A stretch of DNA of 64,000 nt from Apophysomyces variabilis (GCA_002749535.1 MZZL01000076.1:253532-317531), one strand, 5' to 3'. Shown: positions 1-11,742, numbered from the stretch's first letter. Notes: generated by a model not told the origin, from the letters alone. Made by a program: numbers and translations.

Positions 1-1
1 A

Positions 2-2270
2 GCCAAACACTTGAGCGATAAGGCATATCGCGAGTTTGAGCCGCTGGTTGTATCTCGCCCTGAAGTGACCCCAAAGGCTTTGTTGGTTGGTAATTACCAT
101 GGTTCAGAGATTGTCCCTGCGCACCAAATCGATCCAAGTCTTCAAAACCTCGATCGCACAGCCTACTTACGTCGAAAAGTGCTGAAAAGCAACAACATGC
201 TTGCTTCGCAAGATTCATCCATCGAGCAATTGTTCGCAATTCAGAAGGACTACAAGTCATACTTTGTGGAGTGTAGAATTCTTGGGAAGATGACGTTGAT
301 TGCTGTCCGTCAACCTGCTGCCTCTGGTTTTCTTGACTTCAAACAATATCCTGTCCTAACTGACGTGACATACAACATTTTCCACAAGTACTACCTATGC
401 TCCTCGGTTATTTATTCTCCTGAAATCGGTCGACATGTCGTAATATTTGCCGCCGTTATCCGAAACCTACAGTCAACTATCTTTGCCTCTTATTTTAGCA
501 ATTTCTTTGAAACCTTTGGTGTCAAGTTTAACGACGACTTTTTGGGTGTCATAATGGACTTTTCTGCAGCTCAGATCAAGGGATTCACTACCGCTTACAG
601 TAAATTAACAGCAAGAAACGACGGCATAAAGTACTTGAAAGGTTGCTTGGCCCACTACCAAAGGAACATAGATAAGCTTGCCAAAAAGCATTCTTTGGTA
701 CCAAAAGACAGCAAGGAGCAATTTAAGCAACTTTGCTTTTACTTGACGGTTACGGATAGCAAAGAAGAATACAAGGCTACCCGCGAGAAGATCAAGCAAC
801 AATTTCCAAAAGCCTTCAAAAAACTGACGTTCTGGAAACGTAAGACAATACGCAGTATGATTTACCCAGCAAAATCCAAGATGAATCAGACACTTTTGGA
901 TAATCCAACATGGACTACGAATGGCGTAGAGTCTTACCACAATGACTTGTACCGTATCATCAAGAAGAAGCAAGGGTTGGTCACCAACCTCAAAGCATTC
1001 TTGAAGTATATGGCAAACGATGGTGTTGCTTTTCAAACGTATATGAGCGGGTTCTCTCTGCGGTACGGGAAAAAAGAAAAGAAGGCAGCAGATAATGGAA
1101 AACGCAAACGCAAACAGAAGCTGCAGTCCAACCCTAAAAACAAGCGTACCAAGATATCTAAGGATACTGAAGAATTTAATGCTGCCGTGGCCGTCAAAGC
1201 CAAGTTGCCCAAGGTTGCAAAGAAAGACGAAGGTAATCGTGGGGAAAATATAAGACAGCTGATACCACCCTTAAGACTTCACTAACATTGTATCTGTTAT
1301 AGTACCTAAGGATGATCTAGATATTAAGCAGCTGCAGACCGTCAGAAAGCCATCTAAATGGTATGAACACTTTGACACCGCATATTATCTCCCTGACGGC
1401 ACGGAGTTCAACATGACACTTAATGCCAACAAAGATATGTCCTGTTATATCGACGCTCCAATGGAGGCTTTACTTCTTTCTATCTTACCCACGGCCCAGA
1501 ATCTCCCAAGCTATATCGATTACAGCAATAAGTTCGATACAACTCTGTATGCTAGCTTTATTAGCTACAGTAAACAGGATGCAGCATTACGGGCAGAAGC
1601 ATCGAATCTTATGAGGCAGTTTGTCTGGGACCACACCCCCTTTAAGCGCGAAATGAATGACGTCGTGGAATTTATAGAGCATTTCCTTGCTCAAACTTCT
1701 ACTTCCCTACAGTCATTATTCAGCATATCATATCGCAAGCGCCAGTCATGCTCCTGCACGCCATCGTTGGAAAGGCTGGAAGACCTCAATTATCGAAGTA
1801 TTCAGTACATCAATCCCTATCATTTCAAAGATAGAAAGCAGAACGACGATGCACTGGGGGAGAAGTTCTCCAACTGGTTCGTAGAAAACTTTGAAAATAG
1901 AAAAAAACGCAAATGCCATGCATGCAACAGTATTGCCATCAAACATTTCGAAGTTGTTGATCTTCCTCAGTTCTTGATGTTCTGCGATCAGTCCAACTAC
2001 GTGAGGCGGGCAAAAAACTTCAAGTTTCCTCCCCGATTTGCTCTTGGCGATACAACTTATGAAATACGCGCAACAATACGATCAACCCACGAAACGGAAA
2101 TTCATTTCTATGCCAACGCAATTATCAATACAACAACTCCACCTTTTGTAAGCAAAATCGACAATATGACAGAAGAGGTGGAAGTTCTTGTCCACCCCTA
2201 CGCCACCCACTATGACTACTTATGTGAAGAAAACAGATACACAATCCTATTATTCTATGCAAAGCTATGA
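2..2270 (+). CDS. MULE transposase fused to USP-like cysteine protease domain (5' end outside window)
   Basis: The reading frame is open to the left window edge, so the gene is 5'-truncated. The first exon carries Mutator-like transposase marks: an acidic residue in MDFSAAQ near base 565, a C-x2-H motif in GCLAHYQRNI near 640, and a glutamate in NGVESYHND near 925, as expected for the second Asp, CxxH and final Glu of a MULE DDE domain, followed by a Lys-rich tail. A 70-nt intron (1233-1302, GTAATC...TTATAG, CTAAC branch site at 1282-1286) joins it in frame to a second exon ending with TGA at 2268-2270. That part has a CYIDAPMEALL block near 1440 resembling the Cys box of C19 ubiquitin proteases, two Cys-x-Cys or Cys-x2-Cys pairs, and a late HETEIHFYANAI block resembling the His box. 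The transposase assignment is firm; the protease call is by motif only. Activity cannot be judged. Confidence 0.75.
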
Positions 2271-2472
2271 TCTATGACGCTATAATGCCATTATATGCTT
2301 CATTTTATGTATAAATAAAATTTACTAATGAGTCATGATAAATAAATCTATGGACCAATCTATTTATAAATGCTCATAGGATGCCGATTTTTACTAATTC
2401 TGAAAATTGTATAATCAAATATACTATGAAGCGCAAAAAAAATTAGATATATGGTGAAATAAGTAAAATTGA

Positions 2473-2585
2473 AGGTACCTCTAGCATTAACTTTTGTGGA
2501 GGTACCTCTAAAACTCAAAATGATTTTAGAGGTACTTTTTCAATTTCCTTTTTCGGGGGGTACCTCTAAGAGGGTTACCTCTAAA
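2473..2585. repeat. Cluster of GGTACCTCTAAAA repeats with a hairpin
   Basis: Five copies of a GGTACCTCTA-type motif lie at about 2473, 2500, 2523 (inverted), 2559 and 2574. The copies at 2500-2513 and 2523-2535 are inverted around a 9-nt spacer and could form a 12-13 bp stem. The position about 200 bp after the MULE stop codon suggests the 3' terminal or subterminal region of that element; the matching 5' end lies outside the window. Confidence 0.6.
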
Positions 2586-2780
2586 ATATAGTCACCCTCT
2601 TGCAGTCTCTCATTGATCCTATTTGTTCTTGGTACGGATATGGATTTTAAGAATTATAAAAAGGTGTGCACCATTTATGCAGGATAATGGATTCTTATCG
2701 TTTCTGGCACAATGTACTGTGCGGAAAAGACATGCATGTGAAAGCGAAAGTTTATGCAAATTATAGAAAATGTCTTTAGT

Positions 2781-3767
2781 TTAATAGTATCCTCGATCGT
2801 CTTCAGAATCTTCATCATCACTGCTGAGTGCGGCAGTGGCTTTAGAGCTGTAGATGGACTTTTTGCGCCTATCGTCCCCTTTCTCCCTGCTTTCTTCCTC
2901 GGGAGGAACGGCACCATACAGAGCAAGCTGTGTGCGAAGACCTAATTTTGTTTTTTGTTTTGCATTTTTAAAATCTCCTCGATACTTTGGGCACAACCCA
3001 GCTATATAACTTACTTTGAACTGTCATGTTCATACCGCCAAACTGGACAGCACCCACCAGATTTGCTTTTAAGTCACCTTCTCCGTACACCAGCAACGTT
3101 GGTACATTGCGATCTGGGTAGTTAGGAATGCATTGATCGCTGACAATTTTCAAAAACTTGGTGGATTTGAACTGTTGAGCAAGATCGGCCAGATGTCGAT
3201 TCATTAATTTACATGCAGGGATACTAACAAAAAGAGAAAGAGTGCAACGGCATCAGTAAGCGTTTCGCTTTTCCTTCTCACGCAGAATAAGAATAAATAG
3301 CTTTTTGTCTTACTAGTCTTTGAACAAATGAACGACGACATAACACTCTTTGCTTGCCTCAGTCACTTCCTTAACAAAATCTGGCTTCGATATTTGTGTC
3401 AGATCACCATATTTCTCTTTCGATGCAGCCGCTTTCATTTCTTCTAGTCGTTTTTGTCTGATAGTCCAGACTGAGTTTGTCATCTCGATTGTCGATCTTA
3501 TAGTACCTATATTCCAATAGAATGCGATCATCTTCTAAATCCTCCAATTCATCGAGTTCATCCAAGTTTTTGTTGTCTAAAGATTCCATTTCCTGTCTTC
3601 GAGCCAATAACGCCTCGGTGTACATGTCATCGATTTCATCCTTTGTTTTCTCATCTTTTGGCGGAAGGATACCTCGAGCACGAAGAATATCGTTCCTAAA
3701 TGCACAATTATTGCCAGGGCATCGATCAACAAGACTACCATTCGGTATCAGCGTTCGGATCGTCCAT
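2781..3767 (-). CDS. PLP2: Phosducin-like protein (PLP2/PhLP3 type)
   Basis: Five exons (3767-3739, 3695-3507, 3457-3314, 3223-3015, 2941-2781) give 243 residues. The introns are 43, 49, 90 and 73 nt with GT...AG ends. The first exon encodes only MDDPNADTEW up to the splice, completed by NDILRARGILPPK, the usual start of the PLP2 family. A Glu/Asp-rich N-terminal helix region follows. The thioredoxin-fold domain contains FKDYIPACKLMNRHL and the VPTLLVYGEGDL strand. The C-terminus is acidic and ends in EDSEDDRGYY. Family members bind the CCT chaperonin and help fold actin, tubulin and G-beta; that role is inferred from homology. The size is typical. The minimal first exon would be missed by simple ORF calling. 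Confidence 0.88.
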
Positions 3768-4124
3768 GCTTGTCAAAAGTCGTTCTCGCTATTGATGAGC
3801 CGCGAAAAAGGGAAGTTTGCCCTGGCTGAGAGTAAATCTTGCACAAGGGATAGTGACGTTGATGTAAAGCAGTTTATCTGCTTCATTACCAGGACGACAA
3901 GCAAATCCTTTGCCGGAACAAGGAGAAATGCTAAATGCATTTTAATTCTTGTTTTTACCCATTCTGATAATTTATTCTAACATTCACTGCATTTTTCGGT
4001 AAAATACATCAAGAAGAAAATGGACAACATAGAATCTGTAACGCAGTTATGCCAGTCAAAAGAAAAATTCAAGTGTTTCTTTGTGCAAGTGAACATCACG
4101 TAATGTCAGCGTTTTCTCCTAAAT

Positions 4125-5853
4125 TTAGACGGTCTGGAATGTATGGTAACCTGGTACGTCAACGATGGTTTCTGGGATATCTACTTCTTGACAATCATCG
4201 TCCGGTACACCACTCTCGTGTACCAGCACAGCAAAATCAGTTTGATTTTCCAAAGCAACCATTGGATGATGCCAGATTGCTTGACGGTAGTTGACACCTT
4301 GTGTGGAGCTGGCAATAAATGCCTTTATGGTAGACATATCTGGTCTATCGTCTTCTCCATTTTGTGCCACAATGACAAGATACCCTCTCGTATGCTTATC
4401 CGTCATTGGGACAAAGAATTGGCTCGAGTAAGGATGTCTTTCCAATAACTTGGCAACAAAGGGCAAATCAGCGGTTGGGCGGCATCGAAAAACGCACATA
4501 TTGGCAACTCCTTTGTTGTTAGGGAAAAGATTTGCTATTGAAGCTACATGATGATATTTCTGCGCTGTCCCTTGGTTGGCACCTGTGACATTGCTGGATG
4601 TTGCTTCAATAACATCACCATACGGAGCGAAACCTTCTCTTGTTAGCGGTTCAGCTATGATCCTATTTTTTGTGAAAATCGGTAAACTGATAGGCAATGA
4701 AGGAAGGGTAGCGCCGATCCGGAGTCCCCATAATCGGACGCGTTTGAGTCCACCATCCGGGTAAATGGACAGTTTTGCATGTGTCCACGGCTTGTCAGCG
4801 ACCAAAGGGTCAAAGTAGAAGAGACCATGAGGTCCGAGCGATGTACGTTCCAATAATGTGATCCACTTAGCGGAGTCGTCCGGGACCTCATTTTCCGTGT
4901 CCGTAGTCTGAAGCAGGATTGCGCTTGGATAGTTCCCCTTGAAATGCGATGTGTCAATCTCAATCTTCAATATATGACCACGATGCCCAAGACGGATGAT
5001 TGCATGGTCGACATGTTCTGGGTTGCGCGATCGTGAAGTTTGCCAACCATCGCTCATGGTTTGTCCTCGGCCTGGCAATAAAAGATTGCTTGCCGGGGAG
5101 TAATGCTCATCCGTTGCCTCGACCACTCGCGCGCCGTTTCCAATGGAAGCAAGGTCAAACACTTGTCTATCGTGCATAGGACGAGTTTAGTATATAATTG
5201 GTCAAAAGGAAGACGTACGATATATCCTTCGGCCAAACTGGACTGACGCGACCGAGAATGCGAAAACGGGATATGGCACCGTCAGGGATATTGTTAATGC
5301 GAACATGGCTATAAGTTTTCTCGCTCTCAGGGAGGATAAAGACATTATGACTATCGGGAAGAATTTCGGTTTGCGGTAAAATTTCCGTCCACTCCATTTG
5401 GGGATCCTGGACGTTACCGTGAGGACAAAAAGTTGCTTCTGCTGATACAGCGAATGGCTGATCCTGCGTGAAGAATTGGGTGTCTATATCGAGACAAGAG
5501 ATAGATCCAGGGAAGCCGAGCTTAAGGATGCACCTATGCTAGAAGTTTAAGCTTCAGGAACTGAATCTGGTGCCTGATTGAACAACTAACCAATCATGGG
5601 ATACGTTGTGTCGCCTGGTTTCCCAGCCATCTGTATCAGTGGAAGGTTTCGGGAGTAAAGGACTGATCATATTACTAGCGGATCCAAAGCATTCGTCCGA
5701 AGTGGCGAGGATACACGTTCCAACTGCCGCGCTTGCTAGGTCTGAAACGAGAAAGGGTGTCAAGACAGAGTGAATGGATATAAGCATTTTACCAATGTAT
5801 TTAACGTAGTCTGACTCTAAAAACTCGTTATAATTGATGCGTCTGTGCGTCAT
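4125..5853 (-). CDS. DAL2/DAL3: Bifunctional allantoicase / ureidoglycolate lyase fusion
   Basis: Four exons (5853-5793, 5741-5591, 5533-5219, 5166-4125; introns 51, 57 and 52 nt) give 522 residues. Residues 1 to about 330 hold two allantoicase repeats: SDECFGSASNMI with DTDGWETRRH, then DEHYSPASNLLLPGRG with SDGWQTSRSR. Each repeat is followed by an LGxxG strand and an acidic DIDT or EIDT motif. From about residue 343 the protein continues with a ureidoglycolate lyase domain (IAEPLTREGFAPYGDVIE, then GVNYRQAIWHHPMVAL). Allantoicase cleaves allantoate to urea and ureidoglycolate; the lyase turns the latter into glyoxylate and urea, so one polypeptide would carry consecutive steps of purine nitrogen salvage. 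In yeast these are the separate proteins Dal2 and Dal3. The joining stretch lies inside one exon with no stop or splice site, so the fusion is directly visible. Regulation by nitrogen status is likely but not shown here. Confidence 0.9.
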
Positions 5854-6572
5854 CGTCGTTGAAAGGTAAAAAAAAGGGGAAAAAGTTGAAGGGCATGGGT
5901 CGTTTGGGTTAAGGTGTAATCCTAAATTAACCTGCGTACAGTCACATTAACTTCCAATAAAAGGCTTCTTATGCAAGTCGGACTTTATACCAAGTGGGTA
6001 TCTTTTGGCTCTCGAGAATACCCAAATGTAACTGGGCTGCGTTTCAAATGCAGGGAGTTGATGCAACCAAATCCATTTTCGTGCCTGCTAATGCAAAATC
6101 GTAAACGCCAATATAGTTATCTGCAATGAATACATTTTGGCAACCTGCTATGAGGAGACATTCATCAAGATATGAATGATTATATTCTATCGATGTTAAA
6201 GTGTTTCCATGAGCTATCCAAGATTCTTCTTAAAAAGAGCTCAACGAACAATCTTCAAGCAATCCCGAAGCACCTACTCAGGAAAATAAGTCCATCAACG
6301 GAAAATTTTTGCTAGTGGACCCGCACCACGCTTAATCTGGTTAATCCGACTTCATCAATAAACTGAGAGCAGGCGAATCAGCTTGTAACGGTTCTAGTCA
6401 AATATGAGAAAAGGAGACACATTATGCGCGAGACTCAATACGAGATTGTTATTTATCCCAATAAAAACCATTGTTCTTCTATACTAAGAACATGGATCTC
6501 CGAAATCCCAAATACTGTTAAGAAATGAGTCTCTGGAAAACTTCAGGCAATCCTACACGTATTGTTTACAGT
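5854..6572. other. Intergenic, no gene seen
   Basis: AT-rich spacer between the allantoicase fusion start and the stop of the Q-rich gene; presumably the promoter of the former and the 3' region of the latter. No coding frame, RNA gene or repeat recognised. Confidence 0.6.
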
Positions 6573-7062
6573 TCAATAATTTCGAAATCCATCTGTTGAT
6601 TTTTCAGTCTTGAAGCTTTCAAACTTTTGACGTCGTTCCTGTTGTTGTTGCTCTTTCCTATTTCGTTGCTGGGCTTTCTGTTGTACGTATTGACGTATTT
6701 TTATCCTATATATTGTCGCACTTAATGCCGCGCCTGTTGTAACGCCCGTTCCTTTTGCTGTTCTTCCAGTAGTTGTTTTTGCTTTTGCTGTAACAGCTGC
6801 TGCTGTAGGCGGCGTACCACTGTGGCGGTTGACGTCTGCGCCGCTAACAGAAATTTCATTTACCAATCATGCCTAAGGATTAATATATGCGCTATTGCGG
6901 ATAGCTTACTTGTTGGTTACGACTACTACGTGCCCGATCATAAAAGTTAGCTCCGCAACCTTCAATTTGACGGACATGAGCTTTAACCTGCCGAACATCG
7001 CCTTGAAATTGAAAATTGCTGCCTTGAACTATAGTTTGAAAGCCATCATGATGGAATATCAT
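6573..7062 (-). CDS. Glutamine-rich coiled-coil protein, 5' end unresolved
   Basis: Three exons are supported: an upstream exon ending at 6910 before GTAAGC, 6835-6744, and 6705-6573. The frame joins when an intron of 74 nt (6836-6909) and one of 38 nt (6706-6743) are removed. The N-terminal part has an I-I-I-R-F-D-N-V-K strand pattern and an IEGCGANFYDRARSSRNQQ block. The C-terminal half is a Gln/Lys/Arg/Glu-rich likely coiled coil (LQQQLLQQKQKQLLEEQQKE and RKEQQQQERRQKFE). The first in-frame ATG is at 7060-7062, but coding-like sequence in the same frame continues upstream to about 7150 (EDEEFAKV) without an ATG, so an upstream exon is probable; an ATG at 7199 opens a short different frame. 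Family not recognised. The coiled coil suggests a complex subunit, but no function can be assigned. Confidence 0.45.
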
Positions 7063-7199
7063 CGTTTTGACATTGTCAAAGCGAATAATTATTGTAGGAA
7101 TTGGTGTCAAAGTTGTAACCTTTGCAAACTCTTCATCTTCGTTTACCGTGTTTATATATCCTCCCAGGGAAAATCAATCAAACCCCGCGTCAATTTCAT

Positions 7200-8701
7200 T
7201 GTGACACACTCCTCCCCTTTTGTTGCCGCGGACAGAACGCACTAATGATAAATTATCTGAATGGGACTGTACCCAGAAACCGTATCAATCTTTCTGTTTT
7301 TCTTTACATCTTTCTCCTTTTATGCTGAATGTAGCAAATTTCTTATTTTGGGTCAGATAGTCAGAATCATGGTAACTATAATCAATAAGATTTGATAAAG
7401 AACAATCACCAAAGACAAATATGCTCATAACCATCGTTACATAAATGGAAAACAAAGAAGAGCTCTTTTAGAATCAAGCATTTAACAAAATTAAGCTTTA
7501 TTCCTTTATCATTCAGTAATCCTGTAAAGAGTAAAAAGAAGCAGCAGTGCAGTTTTTCTTCGACTCCAACGTTGGATTAAAAGCGAGATTCGAACTATTC
7601 ATTCAGCATTAGCAATTATTACTGCTAAACATTTATAAATGGCTTTGGTAATACAGGATACACTTCTAAGATGATATGCTGCAATGTATGATGCATTTAG
7701 CTTGTGACCTACAGTTGCAGAATTTTTTGTTTCAAGTTCTTTGCAACAGTTGTTCGCATTTAGGCTCTAACCTTCTTTTTTCTGCTTGGCTTAGGCAGTG
7801 TTCTTATACGTTATCAGGGTTGTTCTTCAACTTTGTTTAAAGATCTTCGTTATAATTTTTTTCTTCTATCCCTGCCAAATCTACTCTCAGCTTCCCTCTG
7901 CTTTAAAAGCATTGAAAAATTCGAATGTACCAAGTTATTTTTCAAAGGCAACTTTAACTTTTAGAAATATGGTACTGTATGTATTCTTATAAACTATCCC
8001 ATATTGCTTACCCTAGCTAGTCTCATCTTTGTGTAGGTTAGAAATTCCAATCTTTACTATCTTTTTTTGCAGCAAGTCGAGTACTCTTTTTTGGCTATGT
8101 GGTGCCGCTGATTGCTTTACGGTAGCAGCAGATCCTAAAAGAGCTGCAAGTGTATATGCAGTCTAGTGATAAATTTGAGAGGTAAGTCATATCGATCTGA
8201 ATGTTCCAACAAGGCAGGGAGATACGTTTTATAATTGAAATGGCATGCTTTAAGTTGTACTCAACACCAGATGAACTACTGTTGATGTTCTATTGTGCTT
8301 GGGACATGGTATCGCACTGTTTCATTTCCCCGCAGTCAATTAGTGTTGCGAAAAAAATTTAACATGCTGTCTCAGCCTTTATCCAATCGTAGCCAATGCT
8401 AGCAGTGGTATAGTCCCCTGTCGAAAGTAAAACCTAGGAAAAATAGCCGTGATAAATCTAGTGCATCATTATTTTTATTTTTCTTATTTTGCATTTCTGA
8501 AAAGTTGAAGAAAAGGTAGTTGTCTCTGCTTTTTTTTTTTTGCATTTCTAGCTTCCATTATAATGTAGGACAAATAAGTTGATCTATAAACGTCTTTTAC
8601 TGATTCATGCGTTCATCTTGATTCTGTTACTTTTTCCTTTATCTTTTCCTGCAAAATGGGCAGTTCATTATCGGGAAGCAACCGATAGATTGGAGAGTGT
8701 C
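7200..8701. other. Intergenic, AT-rich, no gene seen
   Basis: 1.5 kb with several T-rich tracts, no convincing coding frame and no RNA gene recognised. The last 200 bases are probably the promoter and 5' leader of the phosphodiesterase gene. An upstream ATG at 8656 (MGSSLSGSNR then stop) is not in the main frame. Confidence 0.5.
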
Positions 8702-11388
8702 ATGGAGCCAGAACAATGCTCGGTTATCTACATCGCTAATACCTCCGAATATCACGAATCACTAGATGTTCTTCGCTCAGTCTTCAAAGACGGTAAACTT
8801 GCGAATCTAAAGCGTCCTTTGATTCATGGTTCTTCCATATTCATCCTTTACAACCAGTTTCACTTGCGTCCAACAACCCAAGAATTGTCTCTACTTTACA
8901 GTCACGAAACACGCCAACGCTGGTCTTGTTTGATATTGACAACCACAACCACACTCATCCAAACCTTGAATTACTGAAAACGGTTGTCCAGATTGCACGG
9001 GAAGGATCTCTACGCAACATCGTGCCCATAGGTAAGGTTGGCAAAAATATCGTCTATTTCAACTTTATTTTGCTAAGCTTAACAGTATGCTCCACAAGCG
9101 ATTCCCCGGAATTCATGGTCAAATGTCTTCGCTACGGAGCAGCTGATTATTTACTTAAGCCTTTGCGAGAAGACGTTGTAAAAACAATGTTTCTGGTATG
9201 TCTGCCTCGAAAGAGAAGGTTTCCTTTTTAAAAAGCGGAATTTGGGACGAAATGTAGAACGCGTACCGTTATCAAGTAGGCCAGCAACAACAACAACAGC
9301 AGCAAGCCAAACAAGGAACTTCTGGAAGCGCACTTAGGCGAGCAAGCCAAGCGACTGGAGAAATGTGGGCCCATTTTCAAGACAGAATAAAAGCTGTTTT
9401 CTCTAAAGAAAATAACTGGTACGGACATATCTTCGCCCTTCGCATTGGCTAAGCACAGAAACTTAGGCTATCGCAAACGGTAGTTGACTACTATGCACCG
9501 CTTCCTTCCATACGACGCTCTTCTATGTCATCCGTACCCAGGTAAAGCCAGAAAAAAGAGAGAGAAAAGGGAATGGTCTTTTATATGCGGGAGAACATGT
9601 CTACATATATTCATGGATGTGACATTAGCGATCGAATACGTAGCTTACGGGAAGAAATATGCAGCTGGGATTTCCGTCCGCTGGAATTAGATGATAAGAA
9701 TCTGATCCAATGTGTCTATATGATCTTTGAACAAGTCCTCAGCCTACCTGGCTTAGAATCGTTTTGTATATCCGGTGGTAGGAACAAAGGCGCCTACCTT
9801 GCTAAAAAATATTTATTCACCTTTATTTCTAGATAATATGTACAATTTTATTCTCGACATTTTCAACGCTTATCACAATACCAATCCATATCATAACTTT
9901 AGACATGCAGTGGATGTATTGCAAGCGACGTACTACATGTTATGCATGAGCGGGTCACTTATACCCATGAACAAGACAACGAAAGCTTCTGGCGAGATCC
10001 TGTCACCATCGGCGCCATCTAAAGATATTCACGAATTGTTGCGTCCAATCGATATATTGGCTCTATTGATGGCCAGCATTGGCCACGATATCGGTCATCC
10101 GGGTGTGAACAACATGTTCATGGTAAGACAGGAAGATTCTCTCGGGTCGCACTATCCTAATGCAATTCTTTTGTTTTATTTTTCTTGACCATGCAGATTA
10201 ACACATCCACACCACTGGCGATTTTATACAATGACCGGTCGGTTTTAGAAAGCTTTCATTCCATGGCTTTTTTCCATCTATTCCACAAACATTGTCTTGA
10301 TTACATGAAAGACTTTCGCCAGCATCCACATTATGGAGGTAAGCCAAATAAGAAGGAGCTTTACAATTTAAAATTCAAGTAAAAATGTAAACCTTGTAAA
10401 GCATTTCGTCAGACAGTTGTTCATTGCATCTTGGCGACGGATATGGGATTACATAGTGATTATGTGAACAAAATCAAGGAACAAGCACAGCAGATACGTG
10501 AGAATACATTAGACCTCGAAGACCCGGCTGTCTGCGAAAAGCATCGACTGACACTATGCACTGCGCTGATTAAATGCGCGGATATCAGCAACGTGGTAGG
10601 TTGCATGGACAGATAAAACAAAGGATGAGCTGATTTGATATGCTCTTTCTGCGCAGGCTCGACCTTTTGCATCAGCAAAGAAATGGGCACAGACTTTAGC
10701 AGAAGAGTTCTTTAAACAAGGCGATCTCGAAAAGGAATTAGGCATGCCAGTATCAGCCATTAATGAGCGGGGGAAGGTGCCGTTGGAAGATTTCCAATTG
10801 ACGTTTATGCGACAAATGGCCTTGGATCTCTATGAATCTGTCCAAACCATTCTTCCTGGTAATGACTCAACCCTTCTTAAAGTGCAATCTTGCACTTGTT
10901 TTCTCTATTGCCAATGCTTAACAACGATTTTTTTTTTACCTCTTAGAGCTGGCCTTCTGTGTGGATTATGTGGACGACAATATTAGGATATGGGAATCCT
11001 TCAAGAACCGGACTCGTGACTCCGGCATCAGCGACTTACATTCATCGGAACATGAGCGCAGTACGCAAGTGTATACGCATTCGCCACTGTTTAAACGTGC
11101 AACGCATGGTCAGCAACTAATCATTACCGAAAGGATACTCTTTCTAATCTCCCTTTGTGTTTGCTAGACTATGACCATGAACACGATAGGCGCCGATCAT
11201 CTTTGGCAAGGCAAGGTGAAGCTGGTTATGAGATACGAAATTTGACCGGTCCCCCCCTAAAAACGGGACCATCCAGTCAAAAGCGGTTCAAACTGTTCCT
11301 TTGCAGATCCCATTCATTCTCCTCCTATGAAAATAGTAGCAGGGGTTGGCAAGACGTCTCTTCAACACGCCGATGTATCATCCAATAG
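8702..11388 (+). CDS. Receiver-domain/cyclic nucleotide phosphodiesterase fusion (RegA-like)
   Basis: Twelve exons (8702-8792, 8858-9031, 9086-9195, 9258-9418, 9467-9541, 9629-9777, 9833-10122, 10197-10338, 10402-10595, 10657-10858, 10947-11108, 11168-11388) give 656 residues. Residues 1-125 resemble a response-regulator receiver domain: TLVLFDID with Asp56, VCSTSD with Ser91/Thr92, and YLLKPL with Lys113, at normal spacing. The usual N-terminal Asp-Asp pair is not obvious, so phosphorylation is uncertain. A Gln run follows (about 131-140). A class I phosphodiesterase domain spans about 250-560, with metal ligands His274/His278 (YHNFRH), HDIGH at 338-342 and Asp458 in CADISN, plus INTSTPLAILYNDRSVLE and LATDM. 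It should hydrolyse cAMP (or cGMP). Receiver plus phosphodiesterase is the layout of Dictyostelium RegA. The tail after about 600 is Ser/Arg-rich. The start codon is the first in-frame ATG; an extra 5' exon is not excluded. Confidence 0.87.
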
Positions 11389-11742
11389 CACCACCTATAT
11401 TTTTAAACTAGAAAAGAAATGATATGGCTGTTTTGATTTGGTTATCATATGGGAAAGGGTATGCCTTGCTAAGTGCTTGGGCAATGTGACAGGAAAGCAT
11501 AACTTTCTTTTTGTCAGTGATCCATTACATAGCGTTACACACACAAAGTTTTTTTAACTACGCAGTACTTGCTCATGAGAAGACAAATCAATCCTTCCTG
11601 CAAAAGACCCGATAAAGAACCAGTAAAAAAAAAAAGAAGACTGAATGCAGATAGCTTCATCGTCGTCTGTGTATGGAAGGGGATGTGACGCGGAGACCTG
11701 CGCAACCTTTTTACTTTTTTAGGTACAAAAGGGTTGATCTGA

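Noticed and set aside
605..1036. 143-codon minus-strand ORF inside the MULE exon
   Set aside because: Antisense shadow of the transposase frame; Leu/Val-rich composition comes from the complement of Lys/Glu codons.
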